From IMG/VR virus record IMGVR_UViG_3300037245_000860, positions 1 through 22,697 of that record: a stretch of DNA of 22,697 nt; one strand, given 5' to 3'. The stretch comes from a virus. A program made the translations under genes and the position numbers. Positions 1 through 7,338 of the stretch are shown here, piece after piece. Each line of letters starts with the position of its first letter. Positions within the stretch are counted from its first letter, which is position 1. The notes under the pieces are model-generated. The model made no database searches, was not told where the DNA came from, and was given only the letters and a program-made list of their open reading frames with translations.

Positions 1-79
1 TAGCAAAGGGCTGATCCGTTGTGACTCTACCTTTATTCAAACCAAACAGAGGGAACATAACTTGTGTAGGTCTTCCCAT
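1..79 (-). CDS. Tail/virion structural protein, N-terminus only (cut by window edge)
   Basis: The reading frame opens with ATG at 79 after a good ribosome-binding site (AAGGGG, then GATTACG) and stays open to the window edge. The visible protein begins MGRPTQVMFPLFGLNKG and continues to a DQPFA segment. From memory, an opening of the type 'V.FPL.GLN.G....QP' is typical of large virion or tail proteins of some podovirus-like phages that lie after the adaptor genes; no search was possible. It is the last gene of the leftward structural operon and follows the fibronectin-like gene at 90-359 closely. Only 26 residues can be read, so the assignment rests on the opening motif and position. Confidence 0.6.
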   Translation of the reverse strand, partial: MGRPTQVMFPLFGLNKGRVTTDQPFA

Positions 80-89
80 CGTAATCCCC

Positions 90-359
90 TTAAATATCTT
101 CGTACCAAATTGAATTAGCAGCCGCACCTACCAGCCGTTTTATCACGATCCTGTCAACAGGAGGAGCAAATATAACAGCAGTGAAGCTCCACACTTGACC
201 ATAAGTTGTTCCGTACTCGCTAACCGTGTCGATCTTCCACTCGTACTCCTGACCGTAGACAAGTTCGCCAGCAGGAATGTTCCAAGCTGCACCAACCTGA
301 CCTTCAGACCTGAGAGTCATGTTACCAGCAGGGCCAAAATATACATCGTATGTAGTCAT
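90..359 (-). CDS. Small fibronectin-III-like tail-associated protein
   Basis: An 89-residue protein with features of a single fibronectin-III/Ig-like beta sandwich: 'YDVYFGP' near the start, 'LVYGQEYEWKIDTV' in the middle and 'GQVWSFTAV' near residue 60, which is the usual F/G-strand pattern. The last 19 residues (RLVGAAANSIWYEDI) closely match the C-terminus of the larger gene at 881-1702 (RLCAVAANKFYYEDV), so the two probably share a docking tail or arose by duplication. Such domains in virions usually bind carbohydrate or decorate the surface; that role is inferred. The start is ATG at 359, three bases after the upstream stop, with only a weak ribosome-binding site (GGTATAAATT). Translation may be coupled to the gene at 363-881. 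Confidence 0.75.
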   Translation of the reverse strand: MTTYDVYFGPAGNMTLRSEGQVGAAWNIPAGELVYGQEYEWKIDTVSEYGTTYGQVWSFTAVIFAPPVDRIVIKRLVGAAANSIWYEDI

Positions 360-362
360 AAT

Positions 363-881
363 TTATACCCAAGTCGCTTGCGGAAGAACTAATCGGACAC
401 CTGTGTCGTCATCAGGAGGGTTCGGCGTCGAAGCAGCAGCAGGAGGATCACCACCTACTTGCTCATACGGAGTCTGCTCTGTGAATATCAAGCCAGGCTC
501 TCCACCTTCTCCTGACGGAAACAGAATCGTCCCGTCGTAACCATGATGAGTTATCGTCCATGTCTCGCCATAGTTCCCAGTGTACACGCCGCTAAGATTG
601 CCAGCCAAGTACGCTGCGTAGAAGGCAGAGTTGTTCGCATCGAGATAACCATAGCTCGTACCAGTACCCTTATAGCCACTGTAGATCATCCTTACCAGTG
701 AGCCAAACGGCGGTGTCCAGTTCGACAAACTCACGTTGTACACACCGCCAGAGACATCCATCTGAGCTACAGTCCACCCACCAGCATTCCAAACGTATTC
801 AACGTAAACTACTGATGGAGGAGCAGGCCAAGTTGGTTGATCGTTTTTAAGACCTGAGAACGCTATCCGTAAGTATTGCAT
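363..881 (-). CDS. Putative tail/fibre-associated protein, unknown fold
   Basis: A 172-residue protein rich in Gly, Tyr, Ser and Pro with no obvious signal peptide or catalytic motif. A Pro/Asp-rich stretch (residues about 145-160, AAASTPNPPDDDTG) looks like a linker before a short C-terminal tail. The ATG overlaps the TAA stop of the upstream gene as TAATG and is preceded by GAGGACG, so translation is probably coupled. It lies between two fibronectin-like genes, which suggests a part in the same tail or fibre structure. I do not recognise the family, and receptor-binding or decoration roles would be guesses. Confidence 0.7.
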   Translation of the reverse strand: MQYLRIAFSGLKNDQPTWPAPPSVVYVEYVWNAGGWTVAQMDVSGGVYNVSLSNWTPPFGSLVRMIYSGYKGTGTSYGYLDANNSAFYAAYLAGNLSGVYTGNYGETWTITHHGYDGTILFPSGEGGEPGLIFTEQTPYEQVGGDPPAAASTPNPPDDDTGVRLVLPQATWV

Positions 882-1702
882 TATACGTCCTCATAATAAA
901 ATTTGTTTGCAGCTACAGCACATAGTCTCTGCACTGTTAGCTGATTGTTCTCACCAGTTGGAACCACGTAAGGATCACCACCAGGATCGCCGTAAGGTAA
1001 CTTCCACCGCCACGATTCATCAGGCGGCTTGAAATCTACCGTGGTGAATGACCAAATATCTGAGTCGTAGTCGTATCCACCTATAGTCTTTCTCACAAAC
1101 CAAAAATAGGTTGTGCTGTATTCAAGTGTGTAATCGAGCCACATCTTCGTATGGGTAATGCTATAGCGTGATCGGTCTGTTCGTGGCACCCATTCACCGA
1201 CGTACGGATCGTAGAACCAGAGAGTGTAGTCATCGTAGTCAGTGGTGTCTTCATCGTTCCACCGCATCTCGATAAGCCAGTCGTGGTTCAAGTAAACTTC
1301 CTGAAGTTCATCATCAGGGTATTCTAAAGTAGGGGTAGAATCTACTGCTTCTGTGTAGAAAACATCCCAACTTTCCCCATCAAAAGATGTTGCACCACCT
1401 ATGTAAGTAGTGTACTCCCCTGGAAACCTGCCACCGACCTCGTATACGATCTCCATTCTTAAATAGTATCTTTGACTATCCAGTAGTGACGTTGCTGCCG
1501 TGTAGAATGTGCCACCTGTCATACTCGGTAGCCCCAGAAAAGCAATCTCCGCAGAGTTACCGGCTCCGGTAGACACAAACGTCGAAGCTGATACAACTCT
1601 TATAAATTCGTTGACTTCATTGTCATGGAAAATCATTTCAAATGTAACTGGCTGAGGTATGGTAGCAGCAGAACTCGGATATACTTTATGTGCGTTAGAC
1701 AT
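881..1702 (-). CDS. Fibronectin-III-like tail/fibre protein
   Basis: A 273-residue protein with a beta-rich N-terminal half and a fibronectin-III-like domain at about residues 140-225 ('YSITHTKMWLDYTLEYSTTYFWFVRKT...WSFTTVDFKPP'). A Pro/Gly linker and a C-terminal tail ending AVAANKFYYEDV follow, and the tail matches the end of the 90-359 protein. I chose the ATG at 1702 (MSNAHK), which has GGTGG four bases upstream, over a TTG fifteen bases earlier. The start lies only 14 bases past a strong intrinsic-terminator-like hairpin, so expression depends on read-through or antitermination. A tail or fibre role is inferred from fold and position. Confidence 0.78.
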   Translation of the reverse strand: MSNAHKVYPSSAATIPQPVTFEMIFHDNEVNEFIRVVSASTFVSTGAGNSAEIAFLGLPSMTGGTFYTAATSLLDSQRYYLRMEIVYEVGGRFPGEYTTYIGGATSFDGESWDVFYTEAVDSTPTLEYPDDELQEVYLNHDWLIEMRWNDEDTTDYDDYTLWFYDPYVGEWVPRTDRSRYSITHTKMWLDYTLEYSTTYFWFVRKTIGGYDYDSDIWSFTTVDFKPPDESWRWKLPYGDPGGDPYVVPTGENNQLTVQRLCAVAANKFYYEDV

Positions 1703-1715
1703 AATCCACCCAGAC

Positions 1716-1744
1716 AAAAAGGCAGGGAGCCAATGCCCCCCGCC
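1716..1744 (-). terminator. Strong intrinsic terminator between head and tail genes
   Basis: On the minus strand GGCGGGGGG pairs with CTCCCTGCC (9 bp including two G-U pairs) around a 6-nt loop CATTGG, followed at once by TTTTTG. It lies between the 87-aa gene and the fibronectin-like gene, inside what otherwise reads as one operon. It would reduce tail-gene transcription relative to head genes unless the polymerase is modified. Confidence 0.8.
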
Positions 1745-1757
1745 GAGTTAGTTATTC

Positions 1758-2021
1758 TTACTTCTGATCCGTCCAAACCGGAACAGCCTTCGTACCAGTG
1801 TTCAGGTACAGGACTGATGCACTGTCAACGACCCTGGTGTATGAACAGCCAGGAGCGTATTCACCTGCATCTGTCAAAGGTGCGACGTTGGTAGCAGCCG
1901 TGCCATAACATTGCATGACACCATCTTCTGACCTGAACATTACCTGAACAGCTTCTGCCCGTGCTTCTGGTGCCCCTACCATGTTGTGAACCTGAAACGC
2001 ATGTGTGTATTCTGATGCCAT
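1758..2021 (-). CDS. Small virion protein (decoration or tail-related)
   Basis: An 87-residue protein. Its second half (DAGEYAPGCSYTRVVD, then SVLYLNTGTKAVPVW) follows a pattern I associate with short phage structural or decoration proteins, 'YAPG....G.LY.NTGT...P.W'. It has no catalytic motif or membrane segment. The start is ATG at 2021 with GGAGAAG seven bases upstream. It lies directly after the adaptor gene and before the 1716-1744 terminator, so it is the last gene of the head module. A capsid decoration or connector-accessory role is an inference from position and composition. Confidence 0.72.
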   Translation of the reverse strand: MASEYTHAFQVHNMVGAPEARAEAVQVMFRSEDGVMQCYGTAATNVAPLTDAGEYAPGCSYTRVVDSASVLYLNTGTKAVPVWTDQK

Positions 2022-2035
2022 CGTACTTCTCCAAA

Positions 2036-3058
2036 TTAAATATCGTGTTCTGTTGTTACATTAAGCCACGAACGATGCGGCACTCTTTTGTGTCTTCTTA
2101 GCCGTCGAGGGCGTGACAAGCCATCAAGTCTCCACGCATTAGGCAGATCAACTTTGTAGTAAAGCTCAACCAAGCCTTCGTTTACTTCTTCTACCTGCTT
2201 CTCTGTTTCAGCATAACAGGCAGACTTAACCGCATCGTCCATCGCCATCCCCGCAGGGTGCAAGTTCGACGCTGGCTCTACAAAGTACACTGACGTATTA
2301 TCGGGAGATGACCCGCCCGACAAAGCTGTGAAAGTGAAAGTGCCATCAGAGTAATCGGTAATTGTGGCTGTCTGTCCAAGCCCAGTTCCACCAACCACTG
2401 TGAGAACCCAAGTGTTGAAGAAGTCATCCTCTTCCAGTCTTCCTGAGTCAACAAGAGTAGTCGAGCTACCATCAGTCGCTGTTCCAGTCTCAGCAGTCAT
2501 CTCATTGAAATGCGATGTGTACGGGATGATAACTGTGTCAGCCCCTACAGGAGCAGGATCAACTATCAACTCCCATCGCCTTGATGATCCGAGTTCCCCG
2601 GCAGCAGACTGATATGGTCGAACCGCTGCTCTTAACGGATAGCCCGTTATGATATTGACAGCACGACGCCTACGAATTTCTGACTCGCTTACCCATTCAA
2701 TCACCGATCCAGTGTTTGTGTTAGCCACATAGGTTATCGGCCCATCGACCTGACCACTAAAATCACCAGGAAGAGTATACCGAGCAGGGTCATTATCAAT
2801 GTTATCACTTCCGTCTCCATCAGGATAGAATGTTACGTTAGCAAAACGCTCCTGCCACTTCCAGCCAGTAGGGGGAACAGATGCAACGAATGTGCGTACC
2901 CCGTCATTTATGATACGCCTGCACATGTCGAGATTATGGGCGTCAACTGGTACAGTTGGTTTGCCCTGGCCAGTGATGCTGTAATAGGCAACACCAGCTT
3001 TTATCGCGACACGCAAAAGCAAGTCATAGAATTTTAATGCACTCGTAGGCTCGGCCAT
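2036..3058 (-). CDS. Head-tail adaptor/connector-type protein
   Basis: A 340-residue protein. Its N-terminal region is helical ('LLLRVAIKAGVAYYSITG', then 'MCRRIINDGVRTFVASVPP' at about residues 45-65), followed by a beta-rich middle and a helical, basic C-terminus (RPRRLRRHKR). The early pattern '...RIINDG...F....P..GW.W' is what I recall from podovirus-type head-to-tail adaptor proteins that sit under the portal. The gene follows the capsid and capsid-accessory genes, the usual place for an adaptor. The start is ATG at 3058 with AAGGAG and GAAGGAAG upstream. Confidence is moderate because no structure or alignment could be run. Confidence 0.68.
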   Translation of the reverse strand: MAEPTSALKFYDLLLRVAIKAGVAYYSITGQGKPTVPVDAHNLDMCRRIINDGVRTFVASVPPTGWKWQERFANVTFYPDGDGSDNIDNDPARYTLPGDFSGQVDGPITYVANTNTGSVIEWVSESEIRRRRAVNIITGYPLRAAVRPYQSAAGELGSSRRWELIVDPAPVGADTVIIPYTSHFNEMTAETGTATDGSSTTLVDSGRLEEDDFFNTWVLTVVGGTGLGQTATITDYSDGTFTFTALSGGSSPDNTSVYFVEPASNLHPAGMAMDDAVKSACYAETEKQVEEVNEGLVELYYKVDLPNAWRLDGLSRPRRLRRHKRVPHRSWLNVTTEHDI

Positions 3059-3072
3059 CTTCCTTCAACTCC

Positions 3073-3468
3073 TTAAACGTCGATTTCAATTTCTTCCAGT
3101 GTAATCGCACGAACGATTGCTTCTTCGTGAAGCACACCACCGAGTCCAGCCTTGCCATCCGCTGTCATGTCCACAAGTTTGTTGACAGTCTGTTTCAGAA
3201 TCTGTACCTCGCGTTCGTCCAAGTAGTGTACGTTTTCCTTGCAGTCCCTTATAGCTTTCGCGAGCGTGACGGCTTCGACGATGTCTTCAGCAGTTCTGAA
3301 GATGCCCGCCGTACGTAGCCACACGCTTATATTTTCACGTAGTGGGTAAACCTCATCTTCGATAACGATCTTCGTAACCATGTTACCTTTACCGTCGTCT
3401 TCCGTTTTTCTCCGTTGTGCTTTAACAGTGTACTCACTCAAATCCAAACTAAATCTTTTTGCCTTCAT
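3073..3468 (-). CDS. Small post-capsid protein of unknown function
   Basis: A 131-residue, mostly helical, charged protein (starts MKAKRFSLDLSEYTVKAQRR; central region 'AEDIVEAVTLAKAIRDCK'; acidic end LEEIEIDV). I prefer ATG 3468, which has AGAGAG eight bases upstream, over a TTG at 3489. By length and composition it could be a capsid or tail-assembly accessory factor, but I recognise no motif. Its leader is unusual: the ribosome-binding site lies in one arm of a 13-bp inverted repeat (3476-3530), so translation may be regulated by RNA folding. Confidence 0.78.
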   Translation of the reverse strand: MKAKRFSLDLSEYTVKAQRRKTEDDGKGNMVTKIVIEDEVYPLRENISVWLRTAGIFRTAEDIVEAVTLAKAIRDCKENVHYLDEREVQILKQTVNKLVDMTADGKAGLGGVLHEEAIVRAITLEEIEIDV

Positions 3469-3475
3469 AATAGTT

Positions 3476-3553
3476 CTCTCTTTCAACAAGGTTAATAAAT
3501 GGCCCGACCCGCTTCACCCTTGTTGGAGAGAAGCAAGGCCGGACCTTCGGGTC
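3476..3553 (-). promoter_or_regulatory. Structured leader with two competing hairpins over a ribosome-binding site
   Basis: In the leftward transcript CTCTCCAACAAGG (3530-3518) is complementary to CCTTGTTG-AAA-GAGAG (3491-3476), giving 8 bp plus 5 bp with a 3-nt bulge. The second arm contains the AGAGAG ribosome-binding site of the gene starting at 3468. The same CAAGG can instead pair with CCTTG at 3538-3534, inside an outer stem GACCCG/CGGGTC (3553-3548 with 3511-3506). The two folds exclude each other. There is no T-tract, so it does not look like a simple terminator. Confidence 0.55.
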
Positions 3554-3576
3554 AAACAAATACTACTTCGCTACGG

Positions 3577-4515
3577 TTATGCGAAGCTAAATACACTGGG
3601 TGCCGTTGCCCATGCAGCCGCAGCAATCCAGTCACCATCGCCATCCTGAACAAGCGTGACACTTGAACCGACATCGTTGGCGTCAGCGTTAGTGATGGAA
3701 AGAACCTCGCCATCAGCACCCGCCGCAGTCCCGTTACCGAGCAGAATCTTGTTGCCAGTACCAGGATCGACTGTAATAGCCTGTACCTCCACGTTGACAA
3801 ACGTGAAAGTGGTTCCAGCCGAGATAACCGTCGGCAGTACAAATGCAGCAGTCGCACCAGCACCCTTGTTGACGAGTACCGAGCCACTATCCTTCGGGGT
3901 AAGCGTAGTGCTTGCCTCTGCATGGATATGCACCTGACGGGTCTTATCGGCCACAGCTACTTCAGCCAAGCGACCCCAGACCAAACCATCAGTACCAGAT
4001 CGGTCAACTGTTTCCTGAGCAATCGAAACGTGACGACTGTAATCGCCAGTGTTCGCCGTGAAGTTATCTTCACCAGACACGATAGACAGATGTGTCTCAC
4101 CGAGGATACAGGCAACGTCTGTCAGCATCGAGATCATTGCACCATTCGGAATGGCGATCTTGATCTTGTCGCCGTCAGCACCGGCCAAATCGCCGAGTGC
4201 CAGAACAGCACCAGCGAAGTTGTCGATGTTCGAGGCCGAAGGACGTTCGACGATAAAGATACGTCCGTCGTAAGTCTGTGCCCCTTCAGCGTAAGTTGTG
4301 GCCTTCGATGCGTTGTTGCTGGCTGCATTCGCGACGATGGGATTCACCGTACGCTCTTTGTAGTCACCAACGATGTCGGCGTTGTAACACACCGGCTGGC
4401 CCACCTTCACAACATCGGAAGGTGTAGCAGGACGAAAGTATACGTCCTTGATAAGAATCAGAGGGTCCGTGTCAGGCCCGACAGCACCCATCATTGCAAT
4501 AACATTTCCGCCCAT
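3577..4515 (-). CDS. Capsid accessory/decoration protein
   Basis: A 312-residue protein encoded directly after the probable major capsid gene. The first ~180 residues resemble capsid cement proteins in composition ('FRPATPSDVVKVGQPVCYNAD', many Ala and Gly). The last ~110 residues ('STTLTPKDSGSVLVNKGAG', 'AGTTFTFVNV', 'SSVTLVQDGDGDWIAAAAW') follow a C-terminal module I recall from phage surface proteins, with the pattern 'LT..DSG...V......FTLP..AG..FTFV...VGSSVTL...G.W'. The start is ATG 4515 with GAGAGGAAG seven bases upstream, rather than TTG 4536. The stop lies in a 6-bp hairpin (CTTCGC/GCGAAG, 3567-3586) that may protect or trim the mRNA end. Confidence 0.72.
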   Translation of the reverse strand: MGGNVIAMMGAVGPDTDPLILIKDVYFRPATPSDVVKVGQPVCYNADIVGDYKERTVNPIVANAASNNASKATTYAEGAQTYDGRIFIVERPSASNIDNFAGAVLALGDLAGADGDKIKIAIPNGAMISMLTDVACILGETHLSIVSGEDNFTANTGDYSRHVSIAQETVDRSGTDGLVWGRLAEVAVADKTRQVHIHAEASTTLTPKDSGSVLVNKGAGATAAFVLPTVISAGTTFTFVNVEVQAITVDPGTGNKILLGNGTAAGADGEVLSITNADANDVGSSVTLVQDGDGDWIAAAAWATAPSVFSFA

Positions 4516-4575
4516 AATACTTCCTCTCAAAAACAAAATAATCTTAACAAAATGAAATGTCTGTCTACCGCTAAC

Positions 4576-5661
4576 TTATGCAGCTTTGTGCATGACGAAG
4601 CCAGCTTCACGCAGATTCAGACACAGGTTGTTGTGGGCACCATCAAGGAAGACGGTGAACGTAGTATGCTGTCCACGGTCTGTCATGGGTTCGCCCTCTT
4701 CCATCCAGTAACCTTCATGGACGTAAGGAATAAACTTCGCGAAGTCGATACAATAGATCGGCGAGAAACCTGCACCGTTCAAGTTCGAGATCGGAACAAC
4801 AGGAAGCCGGTTAAGATACACCAGCCCAGTGTCATCCATCTTGATATTACCCAAGACGTCTTTGCCACTGTGGTTGTCGTCACGCTGGTCAGCCAAATCC
4901 TGAAGACGGGCGACGGTATCGAAGTCAGTGTAAACACGCTTCGCACCAACACGCTTGTCGGACGGGTCTTTGACGAACAGAGGAGCCTTGAACTTCGTGT
5001 ACATGAACGCCAGTCGGAAAGAACGCAACAGACTGTTGTTGATGTCACTGTACAGTGCGGCATAGTTACGCCACTTTGTTTCGACAGCACTGTCGATACC
5101 AGCACACAAGGTGCCGTCCGAGCCGTCCTGGTAGTCGATGGTCGCACCGACAAAACCAGACGATGTGTTGATCGCACCCGCTGCGTTCTTGAACTTCATG
5201 TAGTACGGAACGCCGTACGGATAGAGATCGTCGCTTGCATTCGTGGGTGTCTTCCACGCACGCTCTTCGACGAGATTCGCCAGGGACCACAAACCGTCGA
5301 TCCGGCGAAGCTTCATAAGACTGATGAAGCCCTTTGCAGAGTTCTTCTGCTGAAGAATTTCAAACTTCTCCCACGAATAGTTCGTTCCGATCTTAGTCCA
5401 GGGAACCTTGATCGTGTGAACAACGTCACCAACTGTGGGTGCGTCAGTATCGAAAGACCTGCGATACCTTGCGTTACCAGTATGGTCAAGCATAACCTTT
5501 CGCTCGATCTGAGTACCACCGTCGATAACCATACGCTCCTGCTGGTAAATCCGGCAGAACTCGTATTCGTTGTTATCCCAGCCTACCTCGAAAGTCTGGT
5601 TCGGCAGATCGTTGATAGTTGTCGCGATAAGATCAGCAAGATCGGCATCTTTCACGGCCAT
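4576..5661 (-). CDS. Probable major capsid protein
   Basis: A 361-residue protein in the canonical slot between the scaffold gene and the capsid accessory gene. It lacks membrane segments and catalytic motifs, and mixes helical and beta segments ('DLIATTINDLPNQTFEVGW', 'RMVIDGGTQIERKVMLDHTGNARY', 'FAKFIPYVHEGYWMEEGEPM'). Length and gene order fit an HK97-fold capsid subunit. The start is ATG at 5661 with GGAAGGAC seven bases upstream. The opposite strand carries a 588-codon open frame (3922-5688) that I regard as a codon-bias shadow. The assignment rests mainly on position and general character rather than a diagnostic motif. Confidence 0.8.
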   Translation of the reverse strand: MAVKDADLADLIATTINDLPNQTFEVGWDNNEYEFCRIYQQERMVIDGGTQIERKVMLDHTGNARYRRSFDTDAPTVGDVVHTIKVPWTKIGTNYSWEKFEILQQKNSAKGFISLMKLRRIDGLWSLANLVEERAWKTPTNASDDLYPYGVPYYMKFKNAAGAINTSSGFVGATIDYQDGSDGTLCAGIDSAVETKWRNYAALYSDINNSLLRSFRLAFMYTKFKAPLFVKDPSDKRVGAKRVYTDFDTVARLQDLADQRDDNHSGKDVLGNIKMDDTGLVYLNRLPVVPISNLNGAGFSPIYCIDFAKFIPYVHEGYWMEEGEPMTDRGQHTTFTVFLDGAHNNLCLNLREAGFVMHKAA

Positions 5662-5696
5662 AATTTTGTCCTTCCAAATAAGTTTTAGTTAGTGAT

Positions 5697-6743
5697 TTAC
5701 TTTCTGTAAATCTGTCCCAGTCTCGCCCCTACTGTAGCTTCCAGTTGCTTCTCAGTCTTCGGAGCGTTCTCATCCGACTTAGCGGATTTTCCTGACGACG
5801 GCTTGAGTGACAATCCTTTGCTTCTCTTGACGATCTTCGCTTTGAGTTCAGTGCGGATCGCCTGTTCACGCATCCCATCCGTTACGGACATGTGAGCTTT
5901 TTCCATCGCCTCATCAATACTCATACTGAGGCCCTGAGCTTCAGCACCAAGAATGATGCAGTCAGCCTGTTCAAACATTTCCCACCTGTGTTTCATCTGG
6001 CCGTGTGTCAACTTGTCAGCGTCGTTACCCTCGCCGTAAAACTCGGCGTAAGGTTTCAATGCTGGGTTAGAGAAAAACTGTTTCGCGACTGCCTCAGCTT
6101 CGGGGTTCGCCTCTACCTTTGCGGGGGCCACAGGCACTGCTGCCTCAGCCGCTTCGAGTCTTCCAGATAAAGCTGTGAAAGCTTTGACCACAGCACTGTC
6201 TTCACCGTACTGCTCGATAAGAGCAGCAGTGTCGATAACTTTGGCCTTCTCTTCACTTTCTTCCGTTGCTGTTTTCGCTTCAGGTTTTCCACCCTCAAGT
6301 TTCAGACGTCCGATCCTGGCGAACTCGCTCGAAAGCTTATTCGTAGATTCGTACATCTTACCGAATGACTTCACAGCCAACTCAGGTGTAGCCTCAAAGA
6401 ACTCCTTTACTTCTTCAGGTGTCCATCCCTGATGAATCGCCGCACGATAAAAATTATCGGGTAGCGTTACGTCCGTGCCATCGTCTTTTTCAGCAGCCGC
6501 TTTTTCCTCAGAGGTAGATTCGCCATCGTCGTCTTTTTCTTCTGCCTGATTGTCGTCCTTTTCTTCAGGGGTAGAATCTTTTTTCGGCTCTTGCTCTTCT
6601 GTCTGATTGTCATCCTTTTCTTCCGGTTCGACTCCGTTCAAGACGTCAAGTTTTGCTTGAACCGAATCGACTACTGCTTGCTCTTCGACTACTGGATCAG
6701 GTTCGTTGACTTCTTCTTCCGCTGTTTGTCCATCTTTCAACAT
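5697..6743 (-). CDS. Capsid scaffold protein
   Basis: A 348-residue, extremely acidic, helical protein. The first ~100 residues are a low-complexity Glu/Asp/Lys tract with tandem repeats of the type EEKDDNQ..E, followed by helices and Ala/Glu-rich segments ('LEAAEAAVPVAPAKVEANPEAEAV') and a basic C-terminus (LKPSSGKSAKSDEN ... GARLGQIYRK). An acidic coiled body with a basic capsid-binding tail just upstream of the major capsid gene is typical of scaffolding proteins. I chose ATG 6743, which follows GGAGAG by seven bases, over an upstream alternative at 6773 with no ribosome-binding site. Confidence 0.83.
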   Translation of the reverse strand: MLKDGQTAEEEVNEPDPVVEEQAVVDSVQAKLDVLNGVEPEEKDDNQTEEQEPKKDSTPEEKDDNQAEEKDDDGESTSEEKAAAEKDDGTDVTLPDNFYRAAIHQGWTPEEVKEFFEATPELAVKSFGKMYESTNKLSSEFARIGRLKLEGGKPEAKTATEESEEKAKVIDTAALIEQYGEDSAVVKAFTALSGRLEAAEAAVPVAPAKVEANPEAEAVAKQFFSNPALKPYAEFYGEGNDADKLTHGQMKHRWEMFEQADCIILGAEAQGLSMSIDEAMEKAHMSVTDGMREQAIRTELKAKIVKRSKGLSLKPSSGKSAKSDENAPKTEKQLEATVGARLGQIYRK

Positions 6744-6801
6744 GTTACTTCTCTCCAAAAGGGTTAGGGGCATTTACGATACCCGTAGCTTGTGGTGTGA
6801 G

Positions 6802-7137
6802 TTAGGCAATACGTTTGCCATGCTTCTTAATCTTCTGGGGCATCTTCTCGAACCCCGTCTGCTGACAGTACTTGCTCTGTTGTTGCACAGAGTTAAAACC
6901 AAGTCTTCCGTCAGGCAGTACATCGACGCCTGGAAACAATTTTCTATGAGCCTTCGTCTGTGAAGGGTTGATGGCTAACGACTCAGATATGTGAGTGTAG
7001 TCACCGGGGCGTATGCCACCGCCGCACAACCACCGCATGTCTTCGCCGCACTCTTTACAAACATGAACGCCCTCAGCGTTATCGTCTTGACACGTGAACC
7101 CGCACGCATCACATATAAACTCTTGAACAGTACTCAT
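6802..7137 (-). CDS. Zinc-ribbon protein between portal and scaffold
   Basis: A 111-residue protein with an N-terminal zinc ribbon: Cys9-x2-Cys12, an extra Cys16, then Cys27-x2-Cys30 (CDAC ... CKEC). The C-terminal half is unannotated and ends in a basic KIKKHGKR segment. Short zinc-ribbon proteins between portal and scaffold occur in some phages, and their role is not established. The start is ATG 7137 with GGGAGAG upstream, inside a repeated leader (AACCTTGTTGGGAGAG) also found before three other genes on this strand. Metal binding is well supported by the cysteine spacing; any nucleic-acid binding is inferred. Confidence 0.8.
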   Translation of the reverse strand: MSTVQEFICDACGFTCQDDNAEGVHVCKECGEDMRWLCGGGIRPGDYTHISESLAINPSQTKAHRKLFPGVDVLPDGRLGFNSVQQQSKYCQQTGFEKMPQKIKKHGKRIA

Positions 7138-7158
7138 AATACGTCTCTCCCAACAAGG

Positions 7159-7338
7159 TTACTTCTTTTTCTTCTTGTCCTGAAGCCGTTTGATATCAGC
7201 TTCCGACAAGCTACCACGTAACTGTTTCTTCACTGATCTTGTTCGCGTGGTTTCTTTAGCTTTCTTCTTCTTTTCTGCGAAGTGCTTCTGAACTTTCTTC
7301 TTTAGCTTCTTCGCCCAGTTGTCTTCATCCTTCGGCAT
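7159..7338 (-). CDS. Lys-rich miniprotein downstream of portal
   Basis: A 59-residue protein starting MPKDEDNWAKKLKKKVQKHF and ending QDKKKKK, with about 24 of 59 residues Lys or Arg. Its ATG overlaps the portal stop codon (TAATG at 7340-7336), so it is probably translated by coupling. It has no membrane segment. The basic, helical character suggests binding to DNA, RNA or the acidic scaffold, but I do not recognise the family. Confidence 0.8.
   Translation of the reverse strand: MPKDEDNWAKKLKKKVQKHFAEKKKKAKETTRTRSVKKQLRGSLSEADIKRLQDKKKKK

Noticed and set aside
3922-5688. A 588-codon open frame on the plus strand opposite the capsid genes
   Set aside because: It is antisense to two convincing minus-strand structural genes, has no ribosome-binding site and an unnatural composition, and is best explained by codon bias in the capsid genes.
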